Shown: in pieces, positions 16,328-24,640 of the stretch
Position numbering within the stretch: the stretch's first letter is position 1
Layout: each line of letters begins with the position of its first letter
Source: Sulfitobacter sp.
Lineage (GTDB): Bacteria; Pseudomonadota; Alphaproteobacteria; Rhodobacterales; Rhodobacteraceae
Direction of reading: 5' to 3'
DNA length: 32,635 nt
NCBI GenBank assembly: GCA_017854855.1
Contig: JAFMGZ010000041.1
Coordinates: forward strand, 1-32,635
The notes under the pieces: generated by a model
Seen by the model: the letters and a program-made list of their open reading frames with translations, nothing else
What the model was told of the DNA's origin: nothing
The model's database searches: none
Position numbers and translations under genes: made by a program

Positions 16328-17541
16328 TAGTTTGACCCTCCGTTGCGACGCAATTCATTCAGCGGCAGGTAAGGGACGACACCCTGACCGTTGGCACCGC
16401 CAAGACCGCCTTCGATGATGATCTTGTCGACACCGCCAAGAACTTTTTGCATCGTCTCGATGTATAGACGTTTGCGCGTGACTTCAGGTGCCTGAACGTA
16501 TTCGTTCAAAACCGCTTCAAAGCGGCTGGCCTCACCGACCGCGTCGTTGACAACCCTTGCGCGGTAGCCTTCTGCAGCCTCAAGCAACTGCGCGGATTCA
16601 CCACGTGCCTCGGCAGTGCGCCGGTTGGCATAGGCATCCGCCTGCCGCTCCACCCGGTCACGTTCCTGCTCGGCGGCCTGAACGTCACGGAAAGCGTCCA
16701 CAACGGATGCTTGGAAAGTGGAACCATCAGGGTTTGTCATCACCACATTCTGGCTTGGCGGGTCGACCTTGTTGAGGTTGACACGCAAGACGTTGATGCC
16801 GGTTTCGCGGTTATCCAGAGTTGTCTGGATCAGTTCTTTTACCTGATCGGCGACAGCGCCACGGTCCCGGCTGAGGATCGGTGCCAGTTCCGATTGCGCG
16901 ATCACTTCGCGCATGGCTGATTCTGAAATCGCCCGGACCGAAGCATCAGGATCGCGCAGCGAGAATTTGAACTGTTTGGCGTTCTTGATGTTCCAGACCA
17001 CCTGAAAATCGATATCGACGATGTTTTCGTCCGTCGTCAGCATCAGGCCATCATTGTCCGAGTTGCCCCGACCAACGCCGATTTCCTCGGTACGGTTGGT
17101 GGTCACATCAAACACTTCAGCCGTGACAACAGGCCATGGCGCAAAGTTCAGACCCTCTGTCCCGATCTGGGAAAACTCGCCCAGGAACAGCTCGATAGAC
17201 TGCTGTTCGGGCCGAACCGTGTAAAAACTGGCAAAGCCCCAGGCCACGACCGCCGCGACCAGGCCCAGACCGACCGTGCCACGTGTCAGCAGCGGACCAC
17301 CGCCGCCTCCTTGACCGCCACCGGTGCCGCGCTCGCGGCCACCGCCGCCGCCCATCAGGACGCGCAGTTGTTCTTGGCCCTTTCTGACCAGCTCGTCGAT
17401 TTCGGGGATCGGCGGCTTTTCATCGCCAGGACCCCGGCCACCGCCGTTATTGCCGCGATTGCCAGGACCATCATCCCGTCCGCCATCGCCGCCAGAATTT
17501 CTACCGCCGCCCCCCCAGGGGCCGCCATTGTTACCAGCCAT
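16327..17541 (-). CDS. hflK: FtsH protease activity modulator HflK
   Basis: A 404-residue partner of HflC. A cytoplasmic N-terminal tail of about 85 residues is extremely Gly-rich in two blocks (1-38 and 64-82), flanking IPEIDELVRKGQEQLR. One membrane helix (about 88-106) and an SPFH domain (about 108-290) follow, then a coiled-coil (QAAEQERDRVERQADAYANR region). The start at 17541 follows AAGGG; an in-frame ATG at 17598 gives an atypical, Cys-containing leader and was rejected. The 95 bases between gor and hflK leave room for a separate promoter. Confidence 0.95.
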   Translation of the reverse strand: MAGNNGGPWGGGGRNSGGDGGRDDGPGNRGNNGGGRGPGDEKPPIPEIDELVRKGQEQLRVLMGGGGGRERGTGGGQGGGGGPLLTRGTVGLGLVAAVVAWGFASFYTVRPEQQSIELFLGEFSQIGTEGLNFAPWPVVTAEVFDVTTNRTEEIGVGRGNSDNDGLMLTTDENIVDIDFQVVWNIKNAKQFKFSLRDPDASVRAISESAMREVIAQSELAPILSRDRGAVADQVKELIQTTLDNRETGINVLRVNLNKVDPPSQNVVMTNPDGSTFQASVVDAFRDVQAAEQERDRVERQADAYANRRTAEARGESAQLLEAAEGYRARVVNDAVGEASRFEAVLNEYVQAPEVTRKRLYIETMQKVLGGVDKIIIEGGLGGANGQGVVPYLPLNELRRNGGSN

Positions 17542-17636
17542 GTAGTTCTTTTCCCTTCTTGCGCCGCAACCCTGCGGCAAACCTTCGTGACGCCACATTT
17601 AGTGATGTGTCAGATGTGTGCACAAAACCTGCAAAA

Positions 17637-19028
17637 TCAAGCGCTCCGCAGTGGATTACGCATTGTGACCAACTCTTCGGACATTGTCGGATGCACAGCA
17701 CATGTCGCATCGAACTGCTCTTTGGTCAGCCCCGCCTTGACCGCAATGCCCACCAACTGGATCAGTTCTCCGGCATTCGGTGCGACGATATGACAGCCCA
17801 ATACCACACGGGTGGCCTTGGACACGACCAGTTTCATCAAGACGCGATGCGACTGACCGGCAAAGGACGACTGCATCGGTTTGAATGAGGTGCAGTAGAT
17901 CTCCACTTCCTCGCGCTCGCGGGCCTGTTCTTCGCTCAGCCCGACGGTTCCCATTTCCGGCTGGGTAAAGATCGCGCTGGGGATCAGATCATGATCCACC
18001 GGCGTAGGCCTGCCACCAAAGACCGTTTGAACAAAAGCCATCCCCTCGCGGATCGCCACCGGGGTCAGATTGACCCGGTCGGTCACATCCCCGATGGCAT
18101 AGACCGAAGGCACATCCGTCTGGCTGTATTCATTGACCAGAATTTCGCCCCGACGTCCCTGTTTCACGCCGATTTCTTCCAGACCCATCTTGTGGGTCGA
18201 AGGGTCGCGGCCCGTGGCGAAAAGCACCAGATCAAATGTCTTTTCACTGCCGTTCGTCGATTTGACCCAGATTGGCCCGGATCCGCTCGCCGTGGTCGCC
18301 CCGTCCGAGGCGCGAGCCATCTCCACGATATTGGTGCCCAGATGCAGATCAACGCCATTCTCGATCATGCTTTCCGCGACCAGTCCGCGGGCTTCGTCGT
18401 CAAAGCCCCGCAGCACCTGTGCGCCCCGGTAATATTGCGTCACTTCGACGCCCAATCCGTTGAAGATACAGGCGAATTCACAGGCGATATAGCCACCGCC
18501 CACGATCAGGATTGATTTCGGCAACTGCTCCAGATGGAAAATGTCATCCGACACGATGCCCAAATCCGCATTGGGCAGGTCGGGCCGCACCGGATGCCCG
18601 CCGGTCGCCACCAGAATATGTTTCGCCGTCTTGGTCGTCCCATCGGCCAATTCGACCGTATGGGCATCCTTGAGCGTCGCGCGCTGGTCGAATGTCTCCA
18701 CGCCCGAGCCGCTGAGCAACTTGCGATAGACGCCTTCCAGCCGGTCCAGTTCGGCATTGAGCTTGGCTTTGAAACGCTGCCAATCAAAGGGGCCGGCCTG
18801 AATGTCCCAGCCATAGGCCGACGCCTCTTGCGGCATGGAGGCATATTCAGAGGCAAAGACCATCAGCTTCTTGGGCACGCAGCCACGAATGACGCAGGTG
18901 CCGCCATAGCGGTCGTCTTCGGCCAAAGCGACCTTTGCCCCGTATTCCCCGGCCGCCACGCGCGCGGCGCGCACCCCGCCGGACCCGCCGCCAATCACAA
19001 AAAGATCGTAGTCAAAGGCATCCGCCAT
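17637..19028 (-). CDS. gor: Glutathione-disulfide reductase
   Basis: A 463-residue FAD flavoenzyme that reduces oxidised glutathione with NADPH. An FAD-binding GGGSGGVRAAR is followed by the redox-active disulfide in GGTCVIRGCVPKK. A second dinucleotide fold, GGGYIACEFA, runs into YYRGAQVLRGFD with the two arginines (R-x5-R) typical of NADPH preference. The C-terminal HPTMSEELVTM supplies the catalytic His-Glu pair of the other subunit. AGGGAGA precedes the ATG. It starts 11 bases after rpiA, so the two are probably co-transcribed, linking pentose-phosphate enzymes to NADPH use. Confidence 0.96.
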   Translation of the reverse strand: MADAFDYDLFVIGGGSGGVRAARVAAGEYGAKVALAEDDRYGGTCVIRGCVPKKLMVFASEYASMPQEASAYGWDIQAGPFDWQRFKAKLNAELDRLEGVYRKLLSGSGVETFDQRATLKDAHTVELADGTTKTAKHILVATGGHPVRPDLPNADLGIVSDDIFHLEQLPKSILIVGGGYIACEFACIFNGLGVEVTQYYRGAQVLRGFDDEARGLVAESMIENGVDLHLGTNIVEMARASDGATTASGSGPIWVKSTNGSEKTFDLVLFATGRDPSTHKMGLEEIGVKQGRRGEILVNEYSQTDVPSVYAIGDVTDRVNLTPVAIREGMAFVQTVFGGRPTPVDHDLIPSAIFTQPEMGTVGLSEEQAREREEVEIYCTSFKPMQSSFAGQSHRVLMKLVVSKATRVVLGCHIVAPNAGELIQLVGIAVKAGLTKEQFDATCAVHPTMSEELVTMRNPLRSA

Positions 19029-19039
19029 GGTCTGTCTCC

Positions 19040-19828
19040 CTAGTCGGTGAGGTCTGAAAAAAGATTGTCCGTCTCGACAAAATCCAGCCGCTCGCTTGCG
19101 ACGGTGCCTTCGTTGATGTCGCGCACTTCGACCCGCCCATCGCCATATCCAATGACCACCGCATCACAAATGTCGATGAACAACCCGTTTTCGACGATGC
19201 CGGGCATCTGGTTCAGCACCAGCGCCAACTGCCGCGCATTCCCGATCCGGTTGAGATGCAGATCAAGGATGTGGTTGCCCTCATCTGTGATGAACGGCAC
19301 AGCGCCATTCATGCGCAGGGTCGATGTCCGGCCCAGCACATCCATGCTGATCAACGTTTCCTCGACCAATGCCTGGGTGGTCTGCCAGCCAAAGGGGATC
19401 ACCTCAACAGGCAGCGGGAAAGCGCCCAGCGCCTCAACCTCTTTGCCCACATCCGCGATCACCACCATCTGGTCACTTGCCGTGGCCACGATCTTTTCTT
19501 GCAACAAGGCACCACCGCCCCCTTTGATCAGGTTTAGGTCGCCATCAAATTCATCGGCCCCGTCGATGGTCAGATCCAGCCATTTGGCCTCATCAAGCGA
19601 GATCACTTCGATCCCGACATCGCGCGCAAGCGACGCCGTCCGGGTTGAAGTGGGCACCCCCTTGATGCGCAATCCGTCCTCGCGCACCATCTCGCCCAGG
19701 CAGCGTACCAGCCAGGCCGCCGTGGACCCTGTGCCAAGCCCGACGCGCATCCCGTCCTCAACAAATTGAGCAGCACGTTTGGCCGCGACAAATTTCGCTT
19801 TGTCGATTGGCGATAATTCTCCGGCCAT
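19040..19828 (-). CDS. rpiA: Ribose-5-phosphate isomerase A
   Basis: A 262-residue cytosolic enzyme interconverting ribose 5-phosphate and ribulose 5-phosphate. The family motifs are present: GLGTGSTAAW (phosphate binding), TSTRTASLA, DGADEFDGDLNLIKGGGGALLQEKI with the catalytic Asp and Glu, and the C-terminal VVIGYGDGRVEV. The length is slightly longer than E. coli RpiA (219), as usual in alphaproteobacteria. GGAG lies seven bases before the ATG. It is the first gene of the minus-strand run rpiA-gor-hflK-hflC-DUF2065. Confidence 0.96.
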   Translation of the reverse strand: MAGELSPIDKAKFVAAKRAAQFVEDGMRVGLGTGSTAAWLVRCLGEMVREDGLRIKGVPTSTRTASLARDVGIEVISLDEAKWLDLTIDGADEFDGDLNLIKGGGGALLQEKIVATASDQMVVIADVGKEVEALGAFPLPVEVIPFGWQTTQALVEETLISMDVLGRTSTLRMNGAVPFITDEGNHILDLHLNRIGNARQLALVLNQMPGIVENGLFIDICDAVVIGYGDGRVEVRDINEGTVASERLDFVETDNLFSDLTD

Positions 19829-20069
19829 GGGACAGCTCCGATTTAGGTCCTCGAAGGGTTATAGGCAGATTCCCCTATAGGTGCGAGACCCGCCGCAGTG
19901 TTTTTTACAAAGGCATTCCAGGCTCGCGGCCTTTCGCGACCAAGGGGGTGCCTTTGGCCTCCGCTTGACTGACAAGCCCCCATCGTTTTGCGACCCCAAA
20001 GCCCAAAACAACCCAGAAAGCGTCGCATTCACATGTGCAAACCCGCATCGCTGCTTTATCACCTGCGCC

Positions 20070-20765
20070 ATGACCTATGTGCTGCACTATGCCCCAGACA
20101 ATGCCTCGCTCATCATCAGGATGGCGCTGGATCATCGTGGGCTGGACTATCGCACGGCATTGGTTGACCGCGCCGCAGGTGCGCAATCTGCGCCGGCCTA
20201 CCGCGCGCTCAATCCCAATGGGCTGATCCCTGTCCTTGAGACACCGCAAGGCCCGATTTTCGAGACCGGTGCCATTTTGCTGTGGCTGGCCGACACCCAT
20301 GGCGGGCTTGGCCCGGCACCCGGCGATCCTGATCGTGGCGATTTTCTGAAGTGGCTGTTCTACATTGCCAACACGCCGCATCCCGCCCTGCGCATGATGG
20401 TCTATCCCGAAAAATACATCGCCGCTGACCATGCGGCCAATCTGCAAACCGGCCTGAGCGCCCGATTGCACGAAAACTTTGCCATGCTGGACGCGGTCGC
20501 CCGGACCCGTCCGGACTGGTGCGGTGCCAAGGCACCGACCGTGATCGACTTTTACATCTGTGCGCTCTTGCGCTGGTCCGCCCTTTATCCCGGGCGGCAG
20601 GTTTGTGACTGGTTCGACCTGTCAGACTACCCCGCCCTTTTCGCGCTTTGCGCCCATGTCGAAAGCCTGCCTTGCACGCAACGCGCGCAACAGGCCGAAG
20701 GGCTTGGCCCCACTCCTTTCACCGCCCCGCAAATCCCAAATCCACCAGAAGGCAGCGCCATATAA
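20070..20765 (+). CDS. Glutathione S-transferase family protein
   Basis: A 231-residue GST. The thioredoxin-like domain (1-80) has the expected NPNGLIPVLETPQG and ETGAILLWLADTHG; the helical domain (about 88-200) contains APTVIDFYICALLRW. The start at 20070 is chosen because the protein then opens with the first beta strand (MTYVLHYAPDNASL); the open frame continues upstream as non-family sequence. Its stop overlaps the sdaA start by one base (TAATG), which implies coupling. The first domain has no obvious catalytic Tyr/Ser/Cys that I can place with confidence, and the substrate is unknown. Confidence 0.85.
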   Translation: MTYVLHYAPDNASLIIRMALDHRGLDYRTALVDRAAGAQSAPAYRALNPNGLIPVLETPQGPIFETGAILLWLADTHGGLGPAPGDPDRGDFLKWLFYIANTPHPALRMMVYPEKYIAADHAANLQTGLSARLHENFAMLDAVARTRPDWCGAKAPTVIDFYICALLRWSALYPGRQVCDWFDLSDYPALFALCAHVESLPCTQRAQQAEGLGPTPFTAPQIPNPPEGSAI

Positions 20766-22138
20766 TGTTCTTATCGGTCTTTGACATGTTCAAAGTGGGC
20801 ATCGGCCCCTCCTCCTCGCACACGATGGGACCTATGGTTGCGGCTGCGCGTTTTCTGAAGCTGATGCGCGCCTCGCCATTCCATTTTTCGGGGCTGCGCG
20901 CCTCCCTGCACGGATCGCTGGCCTTTACGGGCGTCGGTCATGCGACAGACAGGGCGACCATCCTGGGCCTTGCCGGTTTCACCCCCGAAAGCTTTGACGC
21001 GGAGCGGGCCGAGGCGGTGATGACATCCATCAAGCAGACCTGTCAGATCACCGTAGACGGGCTGGCCCCGCTGCGGTTTGACCCCAAGACCGATCTGATC
21101 TTTGACTACGACATGAAACTGGACGGCCATGCCAATGGCATGATCCTGATGGCGACTGACGCCCAGGGCGACGTCACCCTGCGCGAGACCTATTATTCCA
21201 TCGGCGGCGGTTTCGTGATGACCGAAGCGGAGCTGGCCGCAGGCAAGGATACCGATGAGGGCGCGCCTGTGCCCTTTCCGTTCAAGTCAGCCACCGAAAT
21301 GCTGGAGATGGCCAGAACCTCGGGCAAAACCATCGCGGGCATGAAACGCGCCAATGAAATCTCTCGGAACGGCGAAGTTCATCTGCGCGCCGGGACAAAG
21401 CGTTTGTGGCAGGTGATGAATGATTGCATCGACCGGGGGCTGACCACGGATGGCATCCTGCCCGGTGGGCTGAACGTCAAACGCCGTGCCAAGGGCATTC
21501 ATGATGCGCTGTTGGCCGAACGCGGCCTGAACCAGCCCGCGCCGCATACGATCAACGATTGGATGAGCGCCTATGCGATGGCCGTGAACGAGGAAAATGC
21601 CGCCGGCGGCCAGGTCGTCACCGCCCCCACAAACGGGGCCGCAGGCGTGCTGCCCGCCACACTGCGCTACTATCTTGACCATGTGCCGGGGGCCTCTACG
21701 GCCCATGTTGAGGACTTTCTGCTGACCGCAGCTGCCATTGGCGGCCTGGTCAAGTTCAACGCCTCCATCTCGGGTGCCGAAGCGGGGTGTCAGGCCGAAG
21801 TGGGATCCGCGGCCGCCATGGCCGCTGCGGGCCTCTGTGCCGTTATGGGTGGCACACCGGAACAAATTGAAAATGCAGCCGAAATCGCGTTGGAGCATCA
21901 CCTTGGCATGACCTGTGATCCGGTCAAGGGATTGGTTCAGGTGCCCTGTATCGAACGCAATGGCCTGGGCGCGATCAAGGCCGTCTCGGCGGCATCGCTG
22001 GCCCTGCGGGGGGATGGCACGCATCTGGTACCGCTGGACGCCTGCATCGAGACCATGCGCCAGACCGGTGCGGACATGTCGGAAAAATACAAGGAAACCT
22101 CGCTTGGTGGTCTGGCCGTCAACGTTCCCAATTGTTGA
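20765..22138 (+). CDS. sdaA: L-serine ammonia-lyase (L-serine dehydratase), single-chain type
   Basis: A 457-residue [4Fe-4S] enzyme turning L-serine into pyruvate and ammonia. The N-terminal beta domain opens with [13 protein letters not shown]; the alpha domain carries [35 protein letters not shown] and VPCIERNG. Three cluster cysteines are C342, C384 and C395. The chain ends on Cys457, matching the C-terminal cysteine that inserts into the active site as fourth ligand in the Legionella enzyme. The start overlaps the GST stop. A strong hairpin follows the gene. Confidence 0.96.
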   Translation: MFLSVFDMFKVGIGPSSSHTMGPMVAAARFLKLMRASPFHFSGLRASLHGSLAFTGVGHATDRATILGLAGFTPESFDAERAEAVMTSIKQTCQITVDGLAPLRFDPKTDLIFDYDMKLDGHANGMILMATDAQGDVTLRETYYSIGGGFVMTEAELAAGKDTDEGAPVPFPFKSATEMLEMARTSGKTIAGMKRANEISRNGEVHLRAGTKRLWQVMNDCIDRGLTTDGILPGGLNVKRRAKGIHDALLAERGLNQPAPHTINDWMSAYAMAVNEENAAGGQVVTAPTNGAAGVLPATLRYYLDHVPGASTAHVEDFLLTAAAIGGLVKFNASISGAEAGCQAEVGSAAAMAAAGLCAVMGGTPEQIENAAEIALEHHLGMTCDPVKGLVQVPCIERNGLGAIKAVSAASLALRGDGTHLVPLDACIETMRQTGADMSEKYKETSLGGLAVNVPNC

Positions 22139-22151
22139 CCAAGGATGATGC

Positions 22152-22186
22152 GCCATGACGCGCGCCCTTGCGGGTCGCGTCATGGC
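22152..22186. terminator. Strong hairpin between convergent genes
   Basis: A perfect 11-base-pair stem, GCCATGACGCG with CGCGTCATGGC, with further pairing inside the loop. It lies 14 bases after the sdaA stop and 35 bases beyond the dehydrogenase stop on the other strand. There is no T-run. It is probably a bidirectional transcript end or 3' stabiliser. Confidence 0.55.
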
Positions 22187-22220
22187 CATATCCCCAGGCT
22201 CGGGTAGTCCCGGAACCGCG

Positions 22221-23165
22221 TTAGCGACGCACGGGCACCTCATAGCCGCGTTCTTCGGGTTCATCATCCACCAGTTCGGTGGGAAATCCCGGTGCCGTGA
22301 TGCTCAGCCCTGTGGCCTCTTCCAGACGTTCAATCATCCGGTCCGACTGGGCCCGTTCGCCGTAGCGCTGCTGGCCATCGGTCAGCATCTGGATCATCAG
22401 CGGCGACAGCTCAAGCGGGACATTGAAATCATCCGCCAGCTTTTGGAACAGACCGACGTCCTTTTGCACCAGATCCAAGGTGAAATTCACATCGCGCGAT
22501 CCCGAAAGGATCAACTGGCTTTCGGTCTCATGCACAAATGAATTGCCCGATGAGGCGGCAATCGCCTCATAGGTCACACCCAGATCCATGCCTGCGGCCT
22601 TCATCACCGTCAGAGCCTCGCACAGAGACAAAAGGTTGATTGTTGCCAGATAGTTCGTCATCACCTTTAAAGTGCTGGACACGCCAATATCGCCCACGTG
22701 CAAGATCCGCCGCCCCATATGGGTCAGGACGGGCAGCACCTTTTCGAACGTGGGGCGCGTACAACCCGCATAGATGGAGATATTCCCGGTATCAGCCCGG
22801 TGACAGCCGCCCGATACCGGGCAATCCACCGCTTCGCCGCCCCTGGCGATAATCGCCTCTGCATGGGCCTTGATCTGTTCGGCGTCCGTGGTGGACATTT
22901 CCATCCAGATCTTGCCCGGACCCACATGCGGCAGCATTTCGGCCACCACCGCAGCACAGGCCGCCGGGCTGGGCAGGCAGGTGATCACCACATCGCAGGT
23001 CTGCATCAAATCTGCGGCAGATGTGCCCCCCTGCGCGCCCTTGGCGACAAAACCCGCCACAAAATCGGCATTCAGGTCAAAGACCGCCAAATCCACGCCG
23101 TTTCGCAGCAGTGATCCGGCCAATTTGCCGCCTACATTGCCCAGACCAATAAATCCAACTTTCAT
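22221..23165 (-). CDS. NAD(P)-dependent beta-hydroxyacid dehydrogenase (3-hydroxyisobutyrate dehydrogenase family)
   Basis: A 314-residue cytosolic oxidoreductase. The Rossmann start GFIGLGNVGGKLAGSLL is followed by ITCLPSP, the substrate-binding PVSGG (116-120, followed by Cys rather than the usual small residue) and the catalytic Lys167 with Asn171 (STLKVMTNYL). This is the family of 3-hydroxyisobutyrate, tartronate-semialdehyde and related dehydrogenases. The C-terminal tail (VDDEPEERGYEVPVRR) is extra. AAGGGAG precedes the ATG. It is divergent from the reductive-dehalogenase-like gene. The exact substrate is not determined by sequence or context. Confidence 0.88.
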   Translation of the reverse strand: MKVGFIGLGNVGGKLAGSLLRNGVDLAVFDLNADFVAGFVAKGAQGGTSAADLMQTCDVVITCLPSPAACAAVVAEMLPHVGPGKIWMEMSTTDAEQIKAHAEAIIARGGEAVDCPVSGGCHRADTGNISIYAGCTRPTFEKVLPVLTHMGRRILHVGDIGVSSTLKVMTNYLATINLLSLCEALTVMKAAGMDLGVTYEAIAASSGNSFVHETESQLILSGSRDVNFTLDLVQKDVGLFQKLADDFNVPLELSPLMIQMLTDGQQRYGERAQSDRMIERLEEATGLSITAPGFPTELVDDEPEERGYEVPVRR

Positions 23166-23322
23166 CGCTTTCTCCCTTAGCGTTTGCCGCCATCAGCAGG
23201 TCTGGCCCCCGACATGTCGCGTCCAAACGCGACCAATTCAACCATTGCACCGCCCAAAGCGGTCAAAGCCTGCCCTGCTACACCCCTTTGACAAACCCAT
23301 GGCTTCAGGCTCAAGTCATCTC

Positions 23323-24513
23323 ATGACATACCCCTCGAACCAGCCGCCTGAACACCCCACCGATGCTGCTGCAGGCATTAAGGTGACGCCCGCGTTTGAA
23401 CGCTTTGCCCAGCGCAATGACATCTTCACCCGCGCCTTCTGGGACAGCAGTATCCGATCGAAACAAACCGACGCCTTCTTTGCCTCATACCGGATGGAGG
23501 CCACACCGCGCCGCGGTGACGGCTTTACCCAGCGTGATTTCGCCCTGCGCAATGCCAGTTGGCTGATCAGCGACCTGATTTCGGACCGCGGCACTGAAAC
23601 GGGGCGGCGCGAAGGGTTTCAGGCCCCGATCGCCAATGACACCCCCGTGGCCCCCATGCAGCAACAGATCGATGACCCGCACCAGATGGCCACCGAGGTG
23701 AAGCGTATTGCAAAATTCTTTGGCGCGGACCTTTGCGGGATCACGGATATGGATGACCGCTGGCTTTATGCCAGCCGCGTCGATACCCGCGACATGTCGG
23801 ATGCGCCCAATGATCTGCCCCAGGGCATGACCAGCGTCATCGTGATGGGCCACCAGATGGAAGAGGACCTTGTGGCCACCTATCCGTCTGCCCTTGCAGG
23901 GGCCGCCACGGGCCGCGAATACAGCCATGAGGCCGCCATTGTCATGCAGATGGCCGCCTATATCCGCAACCTGGGCTATGAAGCGACCGCAAGTATGAAT
24001 GACACCGGTCTGGTGATCCCTTACGCGATCAAGGCCGGTTTGGGGGAATATGCGCGCAACCAGATGGTGATCACGCCAGAATTCGGCCCGCGGCTGCGGT
24101 TCTCAAAGATATTCACCAATCTGCCGCTGGCCCATGACAGCCCAAGACCCCAAGGTGTGCGCGCCTTTTGCGATATCTGCACCAAATGCGCTGACGCCTG
24201 CCCGGTCAAAGCCTTGCCCTATGGCCCCCCTGAGGTCGGAGGCGGAAATGTCTCGGCGATCAGGGGCGTGCGCAAATGGACCTCGGACGCAGAGAAATGT
24301 TTCGGCTTTTGGGCCAAGCTGTCGTCGGATTGTGCCATCTGCATGCGGGTTTGCCCGTTCAACCGGGATTTTTCAAAATGGCCGCACCGGCTGTGGCTCA
24401 AGCTTGCGCTGTCGCCTTGGCGCAAGCTGGCGCTTTGGCTGGACCGCCGCCGGGGCGGGCGGCGCAAGCCGTCCGATTGGTGGGCACGCCCGCATGAAAA
24501 AGGCAGCCGTTGA
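23323..24513 (+). CDS. Reductive-dehalogenase-like protein with two [4Fe-4S] clusters
   Basis: A 396-residue protein. Residues about 120-275 resemble the cobamide-binding core of reductive dehalogenases (GREYSHEAA, IRNLGYEATAS, AGLGEYARNQMVITPEFGP, FTNLPL). Eight cysteines then form two cluster motifs: C283, C286, C289, C293 and C326, C337, C340, C344. There is no Tat signal, no RdhB anchor gene, and no C-terminal flavin/ferredoxin module as in self-sufficient dehalogenases, so it must take electrons from a separate carrier in the cytoplasm. The tail (352-396) is rich in Trp, Leu and Arg and could touch the membrane. The start is uncertain (ATG at 23323 or 23299, both with poor ribosome sites). 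Epoxyqueuosine reductase (QueG) is a more distant alternative. The substrate is unknown. Confidence 0.8.
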   Translation: MTYPSNQPPEHPTDAAAGIKVTPAFERFAQRNDIFTRAFWDSSIRSKQTDAFFASYRMEATPRRGDGFTQRDFALRNASWLISDLISDRGTETGRREGFQAPIANDTPVAPMQQQIDDPHQMATEVKRIAKFFGADLCGITDMDDRWLYASRVDTRDMSDAPNDLPQGMTSVIVMGHQMEEDLVATYPSALAGAATGREYSHEAAIVMQMAAYIRNLGYEATASMNDTGLVIPYAIKAGLGEYARNQMVITPEFGPRLRFSKIFTNLPLAHDSPRPQGVRAFCDICTKCADACPVKALPYGPPEVGGGNVSAIRGVRKWTSDAEKCFGFWAKLSSDCAICMRVCPFNRDFSKWPHRLWLKLALSPWRKLALWLDRRRGGRRKPSDWWARPHEKGSR

Positions 24514-24554
24514 GACGCACCGGACCGTTGGGACACGCAGGGCATTCTGCGCGG

Positions 24555-24594
24555 ATTTGCACATAAGCAAATGCCTGCGGCCCTTGTCGCAGGC
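24555..24594 (+). terminator. Two tandem hairpins between the dehalogenase-like and pirin genes
   Basis: ATTTGC (24555-24560) pairs with GCAAAT (24567-24572); directly after it GCCTGCG (24573-24579) pairs with CGCAGGC (24588-24594). Only CTT follows, so termination is possible but weak. The pair could instead be a leader structure of the pirin transcript. Confidence 0.4.
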
Positions 24595-24640
24595 CCCCTT
24601 GCGCGCCATCTTAGGCGAAACCGATCAAAGGAAACCCTTC

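Noticed and set aside
19857..19881. Paired TATAGG/TATAAC motifs upstream of rpiA as a promoter
   Set aside because: No convincing -35 lies at suitable distance on the minus strand, so the call could not be supported.
21287..22267. A 326-codon minus-strand frame opposite sdaA
   Set aside because: Antisense shadow that also runs through the hairpin at 22152-22186; sdaA is unambiguous.
23323..24513. Annotation as epoxyqueuosine reductase QueG
   Set aside because: The protein shares the cobamide/Fe-S fold, but its core wording and the C-x10-C-x2-C-x3-CP second cluster motif fit dehalogenase-like proteins better, and QueG hallmarks are missing.
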